64,000 bases of DNA from Prinsepia uniflora (GCA_032719365.1 CM064873.1:49660955-49724954); one strand, 5' to 3'. Numbered from the stretch's first letter, positions 10,117 through 21,710 are shown. Numbers and translations are program-made. The notes: generated from the sequence alone by a model not told the origin.

Positions 10117-10605
10117 TCAGAGCCCCAACTCAAACCTCTGACATTTGTCCTCCTCAGTGCTCACAAAAGCTGCTGCAAAACGGGAAAGCTTCCCGGAAGC
10201 CTGCTCATAGTCTACCACGGACATATCCCCCTGCTCCAGTCGCAGGAACTCTGCCTCTCGTGCCGCGCGAAAAGATCGCGGGTAGTACTGATCTAAGAAC
10301 CGAGCACGAAAGACCTCCCATGTGGTGGTGTGGACCGACCAACCTGACATCTCCAGACCCTGCCACCATCGGTAAGCTCCGCCTTCCAGTAAGAAGGCCG
10401 CCAAAGTCACCCGCTTACCGGGTGGGCAATGCATCACTGTAAAGATTCTTTCCCATTTATCAATCCACTCATAGGCATCGTCGGGGTCAGATCCCCCGTT
10501 GAAGGGTGTGGCTCCCAACCGTTGAGCCCGCTCAATACTGGCGCATTCCATCTCTCTCTCAAGTTCCTCGGCGGTCCGTGCTTGAGGGATTCTCCTCGGA
10601 GGCAT
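10117..10605 (-). pseudogene. E2 gag N-terminal part
   Basis: Starts at the ATG 10605-10603 (MPPRRIPQARTAEELEREM), the same start as in E1 and E3. It shows the retrotransposon gag core: WIDKWERIF, LAAFLLEGGAYRWW and ARFLDQYYPRSFR, ending CQRFELGL at a TGA (10117-10119) where E1 and E3 keep Arg, a CGA/CGG to TGA-type change. Gag would form the virus-like particle around element RNA. Confidence 0.88.
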
Positions 10606-10703
10606 AACCAGCTGTTAAGAGGCATAGATTAGTTAACACAATTCTTAGACTCGAAAAGTACCTAGTACTAACCGCTAGTCTAACATGCTGACCACAACCT
10701 AGT

Positions 10704-10715
10704 GCTCTGATACCA
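10704..10715 (-). other. E2 primer-binding site
   Basis: Minus strand TGGTATCAGAGC, 3 bp inside the LTR edge, identical to the E1 site. Confidence 0.9.
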
Positions 10716-10718
10716 AGC

Positions 10719-13543
10719 TGACAGGGACCCGCCCCGATCCCCCGGGGACCACAAGGGGACGTGCCCTGCTCCCGTCTGACACCCGAACCGAAAATTCCAA
10801 TTTTAGCCTTAAAAACTTAAATGCATAAATGACTGAATTATAAAGTCATACATAACCCAAATTTAACAGATGTCAGACAAGGGATACAATCCAAAATACA
10901 AAATCCAAGCACGACACTAGAAAGAAAAATCGTGCGGGTGATCCGACCCAACAGGGGTTCAGGTGCGCAGTACGAAATCTATGCCTCGGCCTCTGGGTCC
11001 TCACTGACCTCAGCAGCACGACCTGGAGGGGTTACCAAAACACGAAAGGTGAGTGGGCCGAAACTCAGGTTTATAAAAACAGTATAATAAGTAAAATATA
11101 TAATTTACCCCTCCGCTTTCCAAACATGCATGCATCGGTATTTAAAAACCATAAATACATGTAATACATCGCAAGCATCATATTAAGCCAGAAATGTAAT
11201 ATAAACCCAGCTACTGCACTATACACCCCGATGTTGACATCCCAGATGTCCGACGTCCCTGACGTCCAATAATGGTCACAGTCCCAAGGCTACGCGTGCC
11301 ACCCGGGGTCTCAAATCCCGAGTCCAAACTCCGAACCCAGTTCCGTTACGGCATCCCAGATGCCTAGCGTCCCAGACGTCCAATCATAGCAATCCTGCTC
11401 CTAAGTCATCCTACGGTCCGGCACCTCCGTAGCATGACCCCTCGCAGGCAATGCACCGTGACCGCTCCGGGGTACCACATCCGGAGGAGACAGTATCACA
11501 CGGTGGATTATACAATGCAATACCTAAGATAGTCATCCATATCCACATGCATACATAAATATATATCATATAAAACAGTATTCAATTTCTGTAAAACGGG
11601 TCTTAGCCCAACACCGTAAAACATGTCACAGCCGTAACTCTAGGTAATCAAAATCCATTATTGATTCACGCACACATATAGATATACGAAAATGAAAACG
11701 GTTATGCATGAAAGTGTTAATAAAAACGGGCCCACTCACAGTACGTTCCCTCTGCGAATAGCGCGCACACGATCTTGTCTCTGGAATTAACGTAAGTTTC
11801 CTGTCATTTCAAATCACATGCAAACGTCATTATAGGTCCTTCATATACTCTCAAAAAGTCCGAAACAGAAACCGGTTCGGGAATTCCGTCCAACACGCTT
11901 CCCGAGACATCCGGCCCTAAACTGACCTTCCTAACTATCTCAGATCAACATGGTTATTTCACAGAAAATGTTCAGAATGGTTAGGGGATTAAAAGTCATG
12001 TTGACCGTGAACCGAGATAGTGCTCAACGCGCCCTCACGCGCCGCCCAAAGTGGCTGCGCGTGAAAGTCACGCGCTGCTACAGTGACACTCCTACAGTGC
12101 CATCGTCCCTGCCCGATTTACTGTAATTTGGGTCTTCAACCCGCGGTGTGCCCCGATTAATTAACCTTCCATTTCTACTTAATTTCATTCATTCATGATT
12201 CTAACATGTTCTAACATCATTCAATTACAGTTCTTAGTCCTCTAATCATCTCGACAAGCCATAAACCGTCCTATCCAAACCCGAACAGCCACACGGGTCA
12301 ATTCTCAGAACTCCCCCAAACTAGCTCCATTATCCAATTAACCCATACAAGAGCATAATAGGACCTAGACTAACAAAATGGAACCATCAATTGAACAATA
12401 CATTACCTGGAAGTAGCCGTCCCAACGCTGCGATTTCCTTTGCACACGGCGGTCACCGTCCCAACTCCTCCGTGGCTGGTTGCCGTCGATTCCGATATGG
12501 ACGAGTTCCAAATGCTCCCAGAAGGCTTACTCAGTGATTAGTTTTGTCCACTAGGCCGTAGAAATGAAACTCAGATTTTCCCTCCAAATTGGTTTTCTCT
12601 GAACTGGAACTCGGGTTCCTGAGCAATCCTCGATCAAACTTCTTCGACTCTTGCACGGTTGAGTTCCTGCCACTCCCAGGAAACTCCCTCAGTGTTTAGA
12701 TTGGTCCCTTAACCCGTAGGAATCGAATTCGGAATTTTCCCCCCAAAAACCCGAAAATGTTCTTCACGGTTTTCTCTCTGTCTCTCACAGTCTCTCAACC
12801 TCAAACTGATGCCAACTGAACCCTTCTCTCACTCCCCTACTCGGTTAATCGATCAAGAAGGCCAACACCCATGGGAGACACCCTCAGACTTCACTGAAAC
12901 CTGCTTCCGGCACACAGAGCCCACAACCAAATTTTAAAGTCTCCCCGTGCTCTGAACAGCCTCAATCCACACTCCCAACATCTCAAACTACATAAACAAT
13001 GCCCACAAATAAGTCCACTAGTGCTTTAAACAATTGCACGCCCAACAACATCACGGCATGGCCGTGTACTCTGTTTTTTCACGGTTGTGCTACAGTAACC
13101 GTGTAAAAAGACCAAAATGCCCTCACGGCAGAAATTACCAAAATGCCCTCCAACTTCCGTGACTCGCAACTCGGTCATCCGATGTCCGTTTCACGCGTGC
13201 CGCCTGTCGTTATACTCAGGGCATCGAGACGAATCCAACAGTCTTAGGGTCGTGTGAAAATTCACGGTATTTCAAAAAGTCTACTTTTTCCCTTATTTCG
13301 TCCAAATTACAGTAATGCCCCTGAACTTCCGAACGTCGCAACTTCTCCCCTGTTCGTCCGAATTGGACGTGCCACCTGTCAATGGACTCGTGACGTCCCG
13401 AACTACGTCACGGCCATCGGTCAAGGTCCGGTTGACCCACCAATCAGAAAGTCAACAATTTGACCCAACATTCGTAAGGGTAAAAATTTCATTTCATTCC
13501 ATATTTTACAATATTACAATCTACAAATTTCCGGGGTGTTACA
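10719..13543 (-). repeat. E2 5' LTR (2.8 kb)
   Basis: Runs TGACAGGGACC...GGGGTGTTACA. It shares outer and inner ends with the E1 LTR but has a different middle: around 12000-12130 it reads GCGCCCTCACGCGCCGCCC and neighbours, as E3 does, instead of the E1 palindrome array. No gene was recognised inside. Confidence 0.92.
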
Positions 13544-13548
13544 TAAGG
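13544..13548. other. TAAGG, right-hand target duplication of E2
   Basis: Five bases after the LTR. They belong to a TRIM LTR motif (ATATAAGGCGCATCCCCC) seen intact at about 13865 and 14241. The left copy lies outside the window. Confidence 0.65.
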
Positions 13549-13883
13549 CGCATCCCCCAGACCGATGTGGGGTTGCAAACCATGCCTCCATGTCACTAGT
13601 CCTCATAATCCACCCCCTTAGGGCCCAACGTCCTCGCTGGTATACTTAATTCTGGATAGGGTTGGGCTCTGATCCCAAATTGTCACAACCTGACCCTCCT
13701 CGAACATGATATTGTCTCCTCTGGATTCGTTGGTTCAACTTCCCAGTGGGTCACCGAACTTGGGATTGCTCCCAATCTTCCTCGCATAACTTTGAAGTTC
13801 CAAGGGAACCCAAAGCCAATGAGCTCCCAAAGGCCTCCTGTTAGATAGAGGTGCGTCCACACATATAAGGCGCATCCCCCAGA
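13544..13883 (-). mobile_element. TRIM-1: miniature LTR retrotransposon, cut by E2
   Basis: The left LTR remnant ends near 13607 (CCTCATA). A ~73-bp interior follows, with purine tract AAGGGGGTGGAT-like sequence on the minus strand and a mutated Met primer site (TGGGATCAGAGCCC on the minus strand, near 13666-13677). The right LTR starts at 13681 (TGTCACAACC) and is truncated near 13883. It has no coding capacity. E2 interrupts its left LTR. Confidence 0.75.
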
Positions 13884-13934
13884 TCCAACGTGTTCGTTCA
13901 AAGAAAAGGGAAAAAGGAGAAGGGGGTCTCTCTC

Positions 13935-14694
13935 TGTCACGACACGACCTTCCTCCAACAGGATATTGTCCCTTCTAGACTTGCTGGTCCAACCAACTTC
14001 GCCCGCAGGGTTTTGTTTCCCTACCCTCCTCCAACAGGATATTGTCCTCTATGGACTCGCTGGTCCAACCAGCTCCGCCAACAGGGTTTTGTTTCTAGGA
14101 ACTCACATGCAACTTCCTAGTCGGTCACTAATCTTGGGATTGCTCTAGCACCTTCCTCGCTTAACTGTGGAGTTCTAAAGGAATTCAAAGCCAATAAGCG
14201 CCCAAAAGGCCTCTTATCGGATAGAGGCGCACCCACACATATAAGGCGCATCCCCCAAATCCCTCTGGGCGATGTTGGAGTGCTAATCATGCCTCCAAGG
14301 CATGGGTCCTCACAATCCACCCCCTTGGGGTCCAGCTTCCTCACTGCCACACTTAATTCCGACCGGGATTGAGCTCTAATACCAAAATTGTCACAACCCG
14401 ACCCTCCTCCAACAGGATATTGTCCCCTTTGGATTTGTTGGTCGAACCAGCTCCACCCGCAAAGTTTTCTTTCTGGGAACTTAAATGCAACTTCCTCGTG
14501 GGTCACCCATCTTGGGATTGCTTCAGCGCTTTCCTCGCTTAACTTTGGAGTTCCATAGGAATTCAAAGCCAGTGAGCTCCCAAAAGGCCTTCTATTGGAT
14601 AGAGACGTGCCCACACAGATAAGGCGCATCCCTTAGATCTCCCTGGGCGTTGTGGGATTGCTAACCATGCCTTCCAAGGAAAAGGTCCTCACAC
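13935..14694 (-). mobile_element. TRIM-2: nearly complete miniature LTR retrotransposon
   Basis: Two LTRs, TGTCAC...CCTCACA, at 13935-14314 and 14389-14694, flank a 74-bp interior. On the minus strand the interior has primer site TGGTATTAGAGCTC beside one LTR and purine tract AAGGGGGTGGAT beside the other. The left LTR is longer because a ~70-bp piece (CCTCCTCCAACAGGATATTG) is repeated. TRIMs encode nothing and need proteins supplied in trans. No clear 5-bp target duplication was found; a microsatellite abuts the right end. The neighbouring TRIM-1 is the same family. Confidence 0.8.
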
Positions 14695-14734
14695 ACACAC
14701 ACACACACTCACACTCTCTCTCTCTCCTCTCTCT
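14691..14734. repeat. (AC)n/(TC)n microsatellite
   Basis: An AC run followed by CT/TC runs directly after the TRIM-2 LTR end. Confidence 0.9.
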
Positions 14735-16207
14735 TTGTGTGGATAATTTTTTGAAAACTAGACGAATTAGGAAGGTTTCGTAGATGTCTATTTGTCTTTG
14801 GAGAGGAAGAATAGAAAAAGAACACAGAGCTAGGTGGAACGGGAATAGCCGTGACCTCTAAGTTGGGGCTTTCAGTTTTGGACTGTGAAAGGTAAAAACA
14901 AAAGGAACCAGTGGACTCCCATGGCTTATCCGAGTAAAAACAGCCCACAATATGAGGGTTTGAACTCAGGAAAGTCATCGAAACAAAGTGGGAAGTTAGG
15001 CCTAGACTTTAAACTTCCACCATGGAATTGACGTCAAATTTATGTTGTTTTGATAGTGAATTGATGTTCCTAGTACTTCCTAGGTGCTATTAAATGTATG
15101 AAATATGAATATCGGTTGAAAATGGATAGAACTAAACTAGGTTGGGGTTACCAAGTCAGGACCTAGTTGACTCGGTGTGAGGAAGAAGGCGATTGAGGGT
15201 GCAACTACAGTGCGCGTAGGGAAGACTTTCCGACGATCCACGCCCGTGGTGGCACATACAGCATCTCCTCAGAATCTTATCAACATGAAAAATTCTTCTT
15301 TTTGGATTATGGATCCAATGGTACAATTTTTGTCACTACTGGATATTGTTTCAGGGTAGTTTCATATGTTCAGAGTGACGACGCTTGTGGTTAGGGCACA
15401 TGTGAACCTCTTGGGGCCTTGGGGGTTTGACTATGGAATCCTTATTTGGCTAAGAGGTCGGAACTGAATCTGGAAGAGTCAAGATATCCAGATAAGACTC
15501 GAAAAGGGTTAGGATTTCAATTTAGGGCTTGGAAGGGGTCAGGGTGTTGGGTTCATTATTCATCAGGGATTAGTTGGTTGGTATTTGCAGTGACCTTAGG
15601 AGGATGAAATATGTTTGTTTCATATAAAAAGACGGTGTTTCTGAGTTGGTTGGTGTTTATCTATTGTCTGGAGGGTCTTAGGTTTTATGTGTTTATGTCC
15701 TAAGGGTATTTCAAGTACACTGGTTAAACTGTCAGATGGGAGTAGAACTTTACATGGTTATCAAAGTGGTTTCGGAATGGATCTTGTCAGCGCATACCTT
15801 AGCACATGAGGGCTTACAATCTCATAACTGAGTTAATTGGATTCCACCTGTGCCACCATGGTTGGAAGCTCTTATTGATCTAGATGTAGCAAGTTAATGC
15901 TTTTGTATGGGGTGGAACACTCTTTTTCCTCACTGGATTTATCTCAAAGTAGCTGGGTTTTAAGGTGAAATTTTAATGAGGCTTCCTTAAGTTGTTGCCC
16001 TAACTCACGTATTCTCATTAACAATTAAATTCAACTTTTAATAAATAAATAAAACAATCAGAGAAAAACCACAATCTCTTCCAAGAGAGAGACTTTTCCT
16101 ACACTACTCATTCACACTATTCCAGGCACATGCAATATACTACAAAATTTGGACAAGCCATCAACTTGTGACATCCATCTTAATTATCAAAAAAGAAATA
16201 AAAACTT
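14735..16207. other. Unassigned DNA
   Basis: About 1.5 kb of mixed composition. The longest frames (14709-14978 minus, 15177-15359 plus) show no recognisable motif. I see no LTR, purine tract or tandem structure. It may hold decayed transposon or intergenic DNA. Confidence 0.5.
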
Positions 16208-16945
16208 ATGACTAGGGGTAGGCATGGTGCGGTTCAATACTGATATTGGCAATATCCAAATTCAAACTGTTAAAATCTTAATGATTCGATACGGTTTAGG
16301 TTTTCTAAAATTAGAAATGAAACCGTTTCGATCTAAACCGTTACTAATGGTTCAGTTTGGATTAGAACGATTTGAAACGGTTTAGACATAAAAAACAGTA
16401 AGTATATTAAAAAACAATAAGGACATTAAAAAACAACAAGTATATTAAAAAAACAATAAGGATATTAAAAAAACAGGAAGTATATCTAAAAACAGTAAGG
16501 ATATTAAAAAAAATAGCAAGAATATTAAAAAAAATAGTAAGGATATTAAAAAATCAGTAAGGATATTAAAAAAAACAACAAGAATATTAAAAAAATAGCA
16601 AGGATATATATTTTTTTAAAGTAAGGATATTAAAATTTATTAAAAAAAATATTACCACTTAATAATCTTTTATTATATTTTTATCTAAGTATACATATAT
16701 TTATCTGAGTATATTTGGGTATTTTTTTTATTTTGTATTAATAATAGATTTAAAAATTAATAAAAATTAATATATTCTTTAACGGTATGGTTTAGATTTA
16801 ACCGATTTTCAAAATGAAAATCTAAATACAAACCTTTACTAACGGAACAGTTTGGATTCTCAAACCGTTTGATTTTTATCCGTTCAAATTTAAACTGTTA
16901 GATAAATAATAGTTTGAAATAAATTGATTAGCGTTTGTAACAAAT
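16208..16945. repeat. AT-rich dispersed repeat, copy 1 (MITE-like)
   Basis: Begins near CTAGGGGTAGGCATGGTGC and carries repeated pieces such as GAAACCGTTTCGATCTAAAC and ATGGTTCAGTTTGG. A second copy lies at about 19440-20076 and a partial one at 19146-19330. The GGGGTAGGCA start and GTTCGCCTC/CCGCCCTTA-like ends resemble hAT-type MITEs, but I could not define clean terminal repeats or target duplications. Confidence 0.5.
16383..16640. repeat. ~20-bp AT-rich minisatellite
   Basis: About a dozen imperfect copies of a unit like AAGGATATTAAAAAACAGT. It lies inside the AT-rich repeat; the other copy (near 19620) has only one or two units, so the array expanded locally. Confidence 0.75.
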
Positions 16946-17368
16946 TTATGTTCGCCTCTGTGAGCCATAAATCCCAACCCCTCCCCAAACCCCGAAACCC
17001 CAAACCCAAACTCAAAAATGAAAACACAAAATCCAGAAACCCAAACCTAGCGCAGGATGCAGCTGCTGCGGAACCCGGAATCGAATGCTACTTTTTTATC
17101 TTTTTATTTATTAATTTTTGATCATGGAGTAAAGGATAAATATAGAACATAGATTATTTCCTTTTGATGATTCCTAAATTATTCCAAACACTTATATAGG
17201 AATACTGCATGATAGATAAGGAATTGAATAAAATTACTATTCCTATTTTAATACTCCAGTCAAATAAACGAGGCCAAACAGTCTATTTTCTTTGAGGGAT
17301 CAGAATGCAGCTCTTGAATGATCTGAAAAGCACTTGTTCGAAATGAATCTTGCTGCCATCAAAGAATG
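16946..17368. other. Intergenic, downstream of the PPR gene
   Basis: AT-rich, with a short CCC/AAA-rich stretch (16975-17050). It would contain the PPR 3' flank. Nothing else recognised. Confidence 0.5.
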
Positions 17369-19091
17369 TCACCAATAATCTCTGCAAGAACACAATCCAT
17401 GTTTAAATCTGTGAAACCGGGCTCGATCCCTCACAATTATTTCCCTATTATAAACCTTTGAGATCAGTTTCATCACAATATGACAATCGTCACATATCCT
17501 AAGGTTCTTAATCACTTGAATTGCCGTCTCCTCACTGCTACGAATCAACCCAAAAGCCACAGCTAACTTCTCACAGTGATAACTCAAAGCATTTTCTTTG
17601 TCCTCCTCCCCTATATCATGCAGCACATTATCAGTCTTGGCCACATATCCATACCCTTTAATCTTTAACATAATCTCATCTAGCTTTGCATAAATCTTAC
17701 GCCAATCACCATGCCTTCGATCCCCATTCACAAATTTGTGCATCACACCTTCCACTTCAATGTAACCGAAACCCGGTATCTTCGTGACATCCCTTCTCTT
17801 CATGGCTTTCCTCACCTTGCCTACATCCTCCCATCTCTCATGAGCTGCGTAAACATTTGATAACAAAACGAAATCGCCACAACCCTTAGACCCCATCTCA
17901 ACTAGTTTCTGCGACGCAATTTCTGCCATCTCCACATTCCCATAGGTCTTGCTAGCACCAAGCAAAGTCTGCCAGAGTACCACATCTGGAAACATAGGCA
18001 TAGAGTTTACAATCTCATAAGCCTCTTGAAGCCGCCCGGCTCGTCCCAACAAATCAACCACGGCCCCATAATGCTTCATCTTCGGGACCACCCCACACTT
18101 TGACATAGAATTAAATAGCCTAACTCCATCTTCCACCAGTCCGGCATGGTTGCACGCACACAAAGCAGCAAGATACGAAACTGCATCTGGGCATACCCCA
18201 TTTTTACCCATCTCCCCAAAAATTTGAAGAGCTTTTACACCATCCCCATGCATGGCAAACGCTTGTATTCCATGTTATTAAATTCCTCCCACATTTCATG
18301 TTTTCAAACACCCAAAATGCCTTGTCCACAAAGCCACACTTCGCATACATATCAATGACTGCATTGCAAACAATGACGTGCGAATCAAGCTTCTCATCCA
18401 TTATATAGACATGTATTTTTGCTCCTTCTTTCTGTGCACCCAATTGGGAACACGCAGAGAGCGCCCCCAGTACCGTGACTTCATTAGGCTTCAAACCCTC
18501 TTCCTCAATCATTCTTTTAAACAGAGCTATAGCTTCAGTGGGTCGACTCCCCTGAGCCAACCCAGCAATTAACGCATTCCAACAAGCTATATCCCTTTTA
18601 CCCATTTCATCGAACACCTTCTGTGCAAAACCGAGATCGCCGACTTTGGCATAAACGTCAAGCAAAGTGGTTTGTAACAACACGTCGACTCCGAACCCAA
18701 ACCGTACAATCTGAGAGTGGATCTGCATTGCCTCCGAGGAAGCCAATGCACGCGCGCACGCTTTTAGTGCGAATGAGCAAGTGAGGGCGTCGACCTTTTG
18801 GGAAGCTTGCGACATGGTCATGTACCAAACAATGGCTTGGGTGGGATGGTTTCCCTGAGCGAGTGCTCTAACGACTGCGTTCCATTGATTAGTAGAAGGG
18901 TTTTGGAGGTGGTGGAAGACTCTTGTGGCATAAGAGAGGTTGGCGATGGGGGAGAGGGCACAGAGCTCCAGAAGCTTGGTGGTGAGGGAGGGGTAGAATT
19001 GGAATTTTCCACTGGTAAGGAGGTGAGCTTGGAGCTGTTTGATGCGTGGTAGAGAGGTGCATTTCTTTACCAGGACTCCCAAGTTTGCCAT
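17369..19091 (-). pseudogene. DYW-class PPR protein gene with a frameshift (At1g34160-like)
   Basis: PLS-type pentatricopeptide-repeat protein of the E/E+/DYW class; such proteins usually bind organelle transcripts and many specify C-to-U RNA editing. The start is set at the ATG 19091-19089 (MANLGVLVKKC), 29 codons inside a longer frame whose first codon is TTG. Residues ~1-280 hold PPR repeats (NQWNAVVRALAQG, CWNALIAGLAQG, VIDMYAKCGFVDKA). Later come HYGAVVDLLGRAGRLQEA, the E/E+ region and a full DYW domain: HCEKLAVAFG (His and Glu of the deaminase site), CDDCH and the end GLCSCRDYW. The two halves are in different frames; they meet near 18257-18260, where GTTTG looks like a 2-bp loss from GTGTTTG. 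Repaired length would be about 574 codons, as expected for the family. As read, translation ends at 18204 after ~295 residues without DYW. Order and phrases resemble Arabidopsis At1g34160, from memory. No intron is evident. Confidence 0.88.
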
Positions 19092-19455
19092 CCCAAGCCG
19101 AACAAGTCGGGACGGATTTTGTATCAAATTAGAGCAACCATGGTGAGTATAGTGCAATTCGATACGGATATAATTCAAACTATTAATTTTAACAGTTTGA
19201 TCCAGTTTGGATTTTTTAAAATTATAAATAAAACCGTTTCGATATAAAACATTACTAATAGTTTAGTTTGGATCGAAACGGTTTAAAACCGTTTAGGCAT
19301 AAAAACTAGGATATTAAAAATAAAATAAAGGATATAAAAAATAATAAAAAAATAAATATTCAAAATTTTGTATATTAAACTTATGGGATTTCCAAGTTTG
19401 CCATCCCAAGCTGAACAAGTCGGGACACATTTTGTATCAAATAAGAGCAACTATG
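19074..19455. repeat. Duplication of the PPR 5' end around an AT-rich fragment
   Basis: About 70 bp covering the PPR start codon region (19074-19145) recurs at 19385-19455 with few changes (AAGTTTGCCATCCCAAGC, then AACAAGTCGGGAC). Between them lies a fragment of the AT-rich repeat. The gene's original 5' flank is therefore displaced by ~310 bp. Confidence 0.75.
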
Positions 19456-20076
19456 AACGGGGGTAGATGTGGGCACCTTGCAATTCAATACGGATATTAA
19501 TAATATCCAAATTCAAACTGTTGCAATTTTAACAGTTTGATACAGTTTAGATTTTCTAAAATTAGAAATAAAACTGTTTCAATCTAAACCGTTACTAATG
19601 ATTCAGTTTGGAAAGAAACAGTTTGAAACAAAGATATTAAAAATAATATAAAGGATATAAAAAATAATAAAAGAATCAATACTCAAATTTTTGTATATTA
19701 AACTTATAGAGGTTTAGATTGTAAACATTACTACTATATTAGGATTTTTCAAACAAATATTACCATTTAATAATCTTTTATTAAAATTTTATCTAGATAT
19801 ACATGTATTTATCTGAATATATATGAGTATCTTTTTATTTTATTATTTTTACTTTATATTAATAATAGATTTAAAAATCAATACATTCTTTAACGGTTTG
19901 GTTTGGATTTAACGGATTTTTAAAATGAAAATCCAAATCCAAACTGTTACTAACAAAGCGGTTTGGATTCTCAAACCATTTGATTTTAATTCGGTCAAAA
20001 TTAAAACGTTGGATATATAACGGTTTGAAAAGGATCGGTTAACGGTTTTAAAGGATTTATATCCGCCCTTAAATGG
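19440..20076. repeat. AT-rich dispersed repeat, copy 2 (MITE-like)
   Basis: Colinear with 16208-16945: GGGGGTAGATGTGGGCACC start, GTTTCAATCTAAACCGTTAC, TTTAACGGTTTGGTTTGG, ending near ATATCCGCCCTTA. It lacks the expanded minisatellite of copy 1. No coding content. Confidence 0.5.
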
Positions 20077-20485
20077 GGGTTCGAGATACTGGACGGACCG
20101 GTCCAATTTAGTTCGGATAAAATTGTTCCCTTTATCCATCACATTACACCAATACAAAAATAGACATTAATTCCATTAAGAAATCAATCATGCACATTCT
20201 AAATAGTAGCACCATCTTTGAAAGAAATTTGTAGCTTGAAAATAGGTTCTATTACACCGGAAAATATTCCCTATGGGGCGAAGACAATGGCTCACAAAAA
20301 TTAAAAACCCAAAACAGAGAAACGAGCCCAGCCCGGACAACTTCGAATGTGGAAAAGAAGAAGTTATGGGCGATGGTGACACATGCGAAGAAAGTAGAGG
20401 AAAGATGGAGTGTTTTAACGGAAAAAATGACAACATAGGACCCATGCGGGATCCAACTCGAAAAATTGAGAATTTCTTCACCGCC

Positions 20486-20494
20486 TATAAATAG
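20486..20494 (+). promoter_or_regulatory. TATA-box-like motif
   Basis: TATAAATAG in a CCGCCTATAAATAGAG context, followed by an A-rich leader-like sequence. No convincing coding frame follows, so it may be a relic promoter or chance. Confidence 0.3.
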
Positions 20495-20895
20495 AGAAAA
20501 ACCCAGCTTCTTAAAAAACTGAGAATCAACCAATCAAACTCAACAAATTAATCTCCATCGATTTCTAAACCTATGAACATCTTTAAATAAGGTCTCATGG
20601 TTTTAAAAAAGATAGCCATTGTGGCAAAAATTACTTCTTTCGACCTAGGAAATCAAGATAGAACTTTTTTTCTCACCCTTTCCAGGAATTTATGAAACTG
20701 CTTAACCGTCTTTTTGATCGCTCCTGCAGTAACATCATAATGGTTGGCTTCATCTCCCTACACTAGCCTTCTTTCTTACCCCTCAGTGTCATTAAGGTTT
20801 CCCTCTTTCTAACTGTTAGTTCTTAGATTGTTGATCGAGGTTCACAAAAGATTAACCTTTTTTCTGACCATTCAGTGTCATAAGGGTTTGTTATA

Positions 20896-21030
20896 TTGAC
20901 TACCAGCTTATGAAAAGTCATCCCGACTACCGACTCATGAAAAGTCATTGACTTCTCACTCAAGAAAATTCATTCTGACTACCGATTCAAGGAATGTCAT
21001 CTCGACTGCTAACTCATGTCCAGTCACTGA
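20896..21030. repeat. Degenerate ~30-40 bp tandem repeat
   Basis: Four units resembling GACTACCGACTCATGAAAAG followed by TCAT, with drift in length and sequence. Confidence 0.6.
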
Positions 21031-21710
21031 GAAACTTAAACCTTTTTTTAACGTCTTGTCGTTGCTTTTGAGTGCTCTGCCATATTATTACATGATTTCC
21101 GACTAATATTCATTTCTGATGATGATTTTTGGAATTTCTTGCTTGATACGGGTTTGAATGCGAAGGAAATAATATATTTTTTGTACTTGTAATTTTAGTT
21201 GTTATTCAATTCCAGTACTTTTACATTCATGTACTTGTACTTCCATTTCCATTTCAATACAAACGAGATTTTCTTAAGTAATAATTGATACTCGGAATAC
21301 ACCATCCAAGTATTGGTCGCGCCTTACCAAGTCTTGATACCATCCTTGTGCATTGATATGAATACTTAAATTCTAACTCGAGAAAACCTGGGACCTCTGA
21401 CCATTTGAGTACTAAAATAACAATGTTGCCAACTTGAATATCATGGCGAAATAACTTCTAAAATTAGGACTACGCTAGAAAAAAATATTTTAAGCCCTTG
21501 AAAAAGGCTTAGAAAAGAATAGTGTAGGCTAATTCATGTCCTCCTGCCTCACAATCGCTTTGATCAGAAGAAAGGTTCTTGGGTCGATAATGGAACTCAT
21601 TTACACTGTCTAGTAGTAGTTCCCTACTAATGGCCCATCTGCACTTGAATTGAAAGGTCCACTTGCTTTCTAGTCTGCCCATCTATGGATCGACCATAGC
21701 TAACTACTCA

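Larger units (their letters stand above)
5476..13543 (-). mobile_element. E2: degenerate Ty3/gypsy chromovirus hosting E1
   Basis: Minus-strand element: 5' LTR 10719-13543, primer site 10704-10715, gag-pol remnants 10605 to 6112, purine tract 6142-6155 and the proximal 666 bp of the 3' LTR (5476-6141). The rest of that LTR must lie left of the window beyond E1. Coding lesions relative to E1/E3: TGA in gag (10117-10119), a 2-bp loss near 8982, a 1-bp loss near 7183, TAG in integrase (6808-6810) and loss of the normal pol stop. The right end falls inside a TRIM LTR and is followed by TAAGG, the expected target duplication. Confidence 0.92.
20077..21705. other. Unassigned DNA
   Basis: No gene recognised; frames of 60-97 codons at 20188-20533 overlap on both strands without motifs. 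It contains a short degenerate repeat (20896-21030) and otherwise unremarkable AT-rich sequence. Confidence 0.5.

Noticed and set aside
13544..14694. Cassandra-type TRIM carrying 5S rRNA promoter boxes
   Set aside because: I could not see the 5S internal promoter boxes in these LTRs; only the general TRIM layout is supported.
19092..19178. Upstream start of the PPR gene at 19178
   Set aside because: The first codon is TTG and the extra 29 residues look like translated AT-rich repeat; MANLG at 19091 is the natural start.
20188..20533. Three overlapping frames of 73-97 codons near a TATA-like box
   Set aside because: They lie on opposite strands, mostly upstream of the TATA-like motif, with no recognisable domain.
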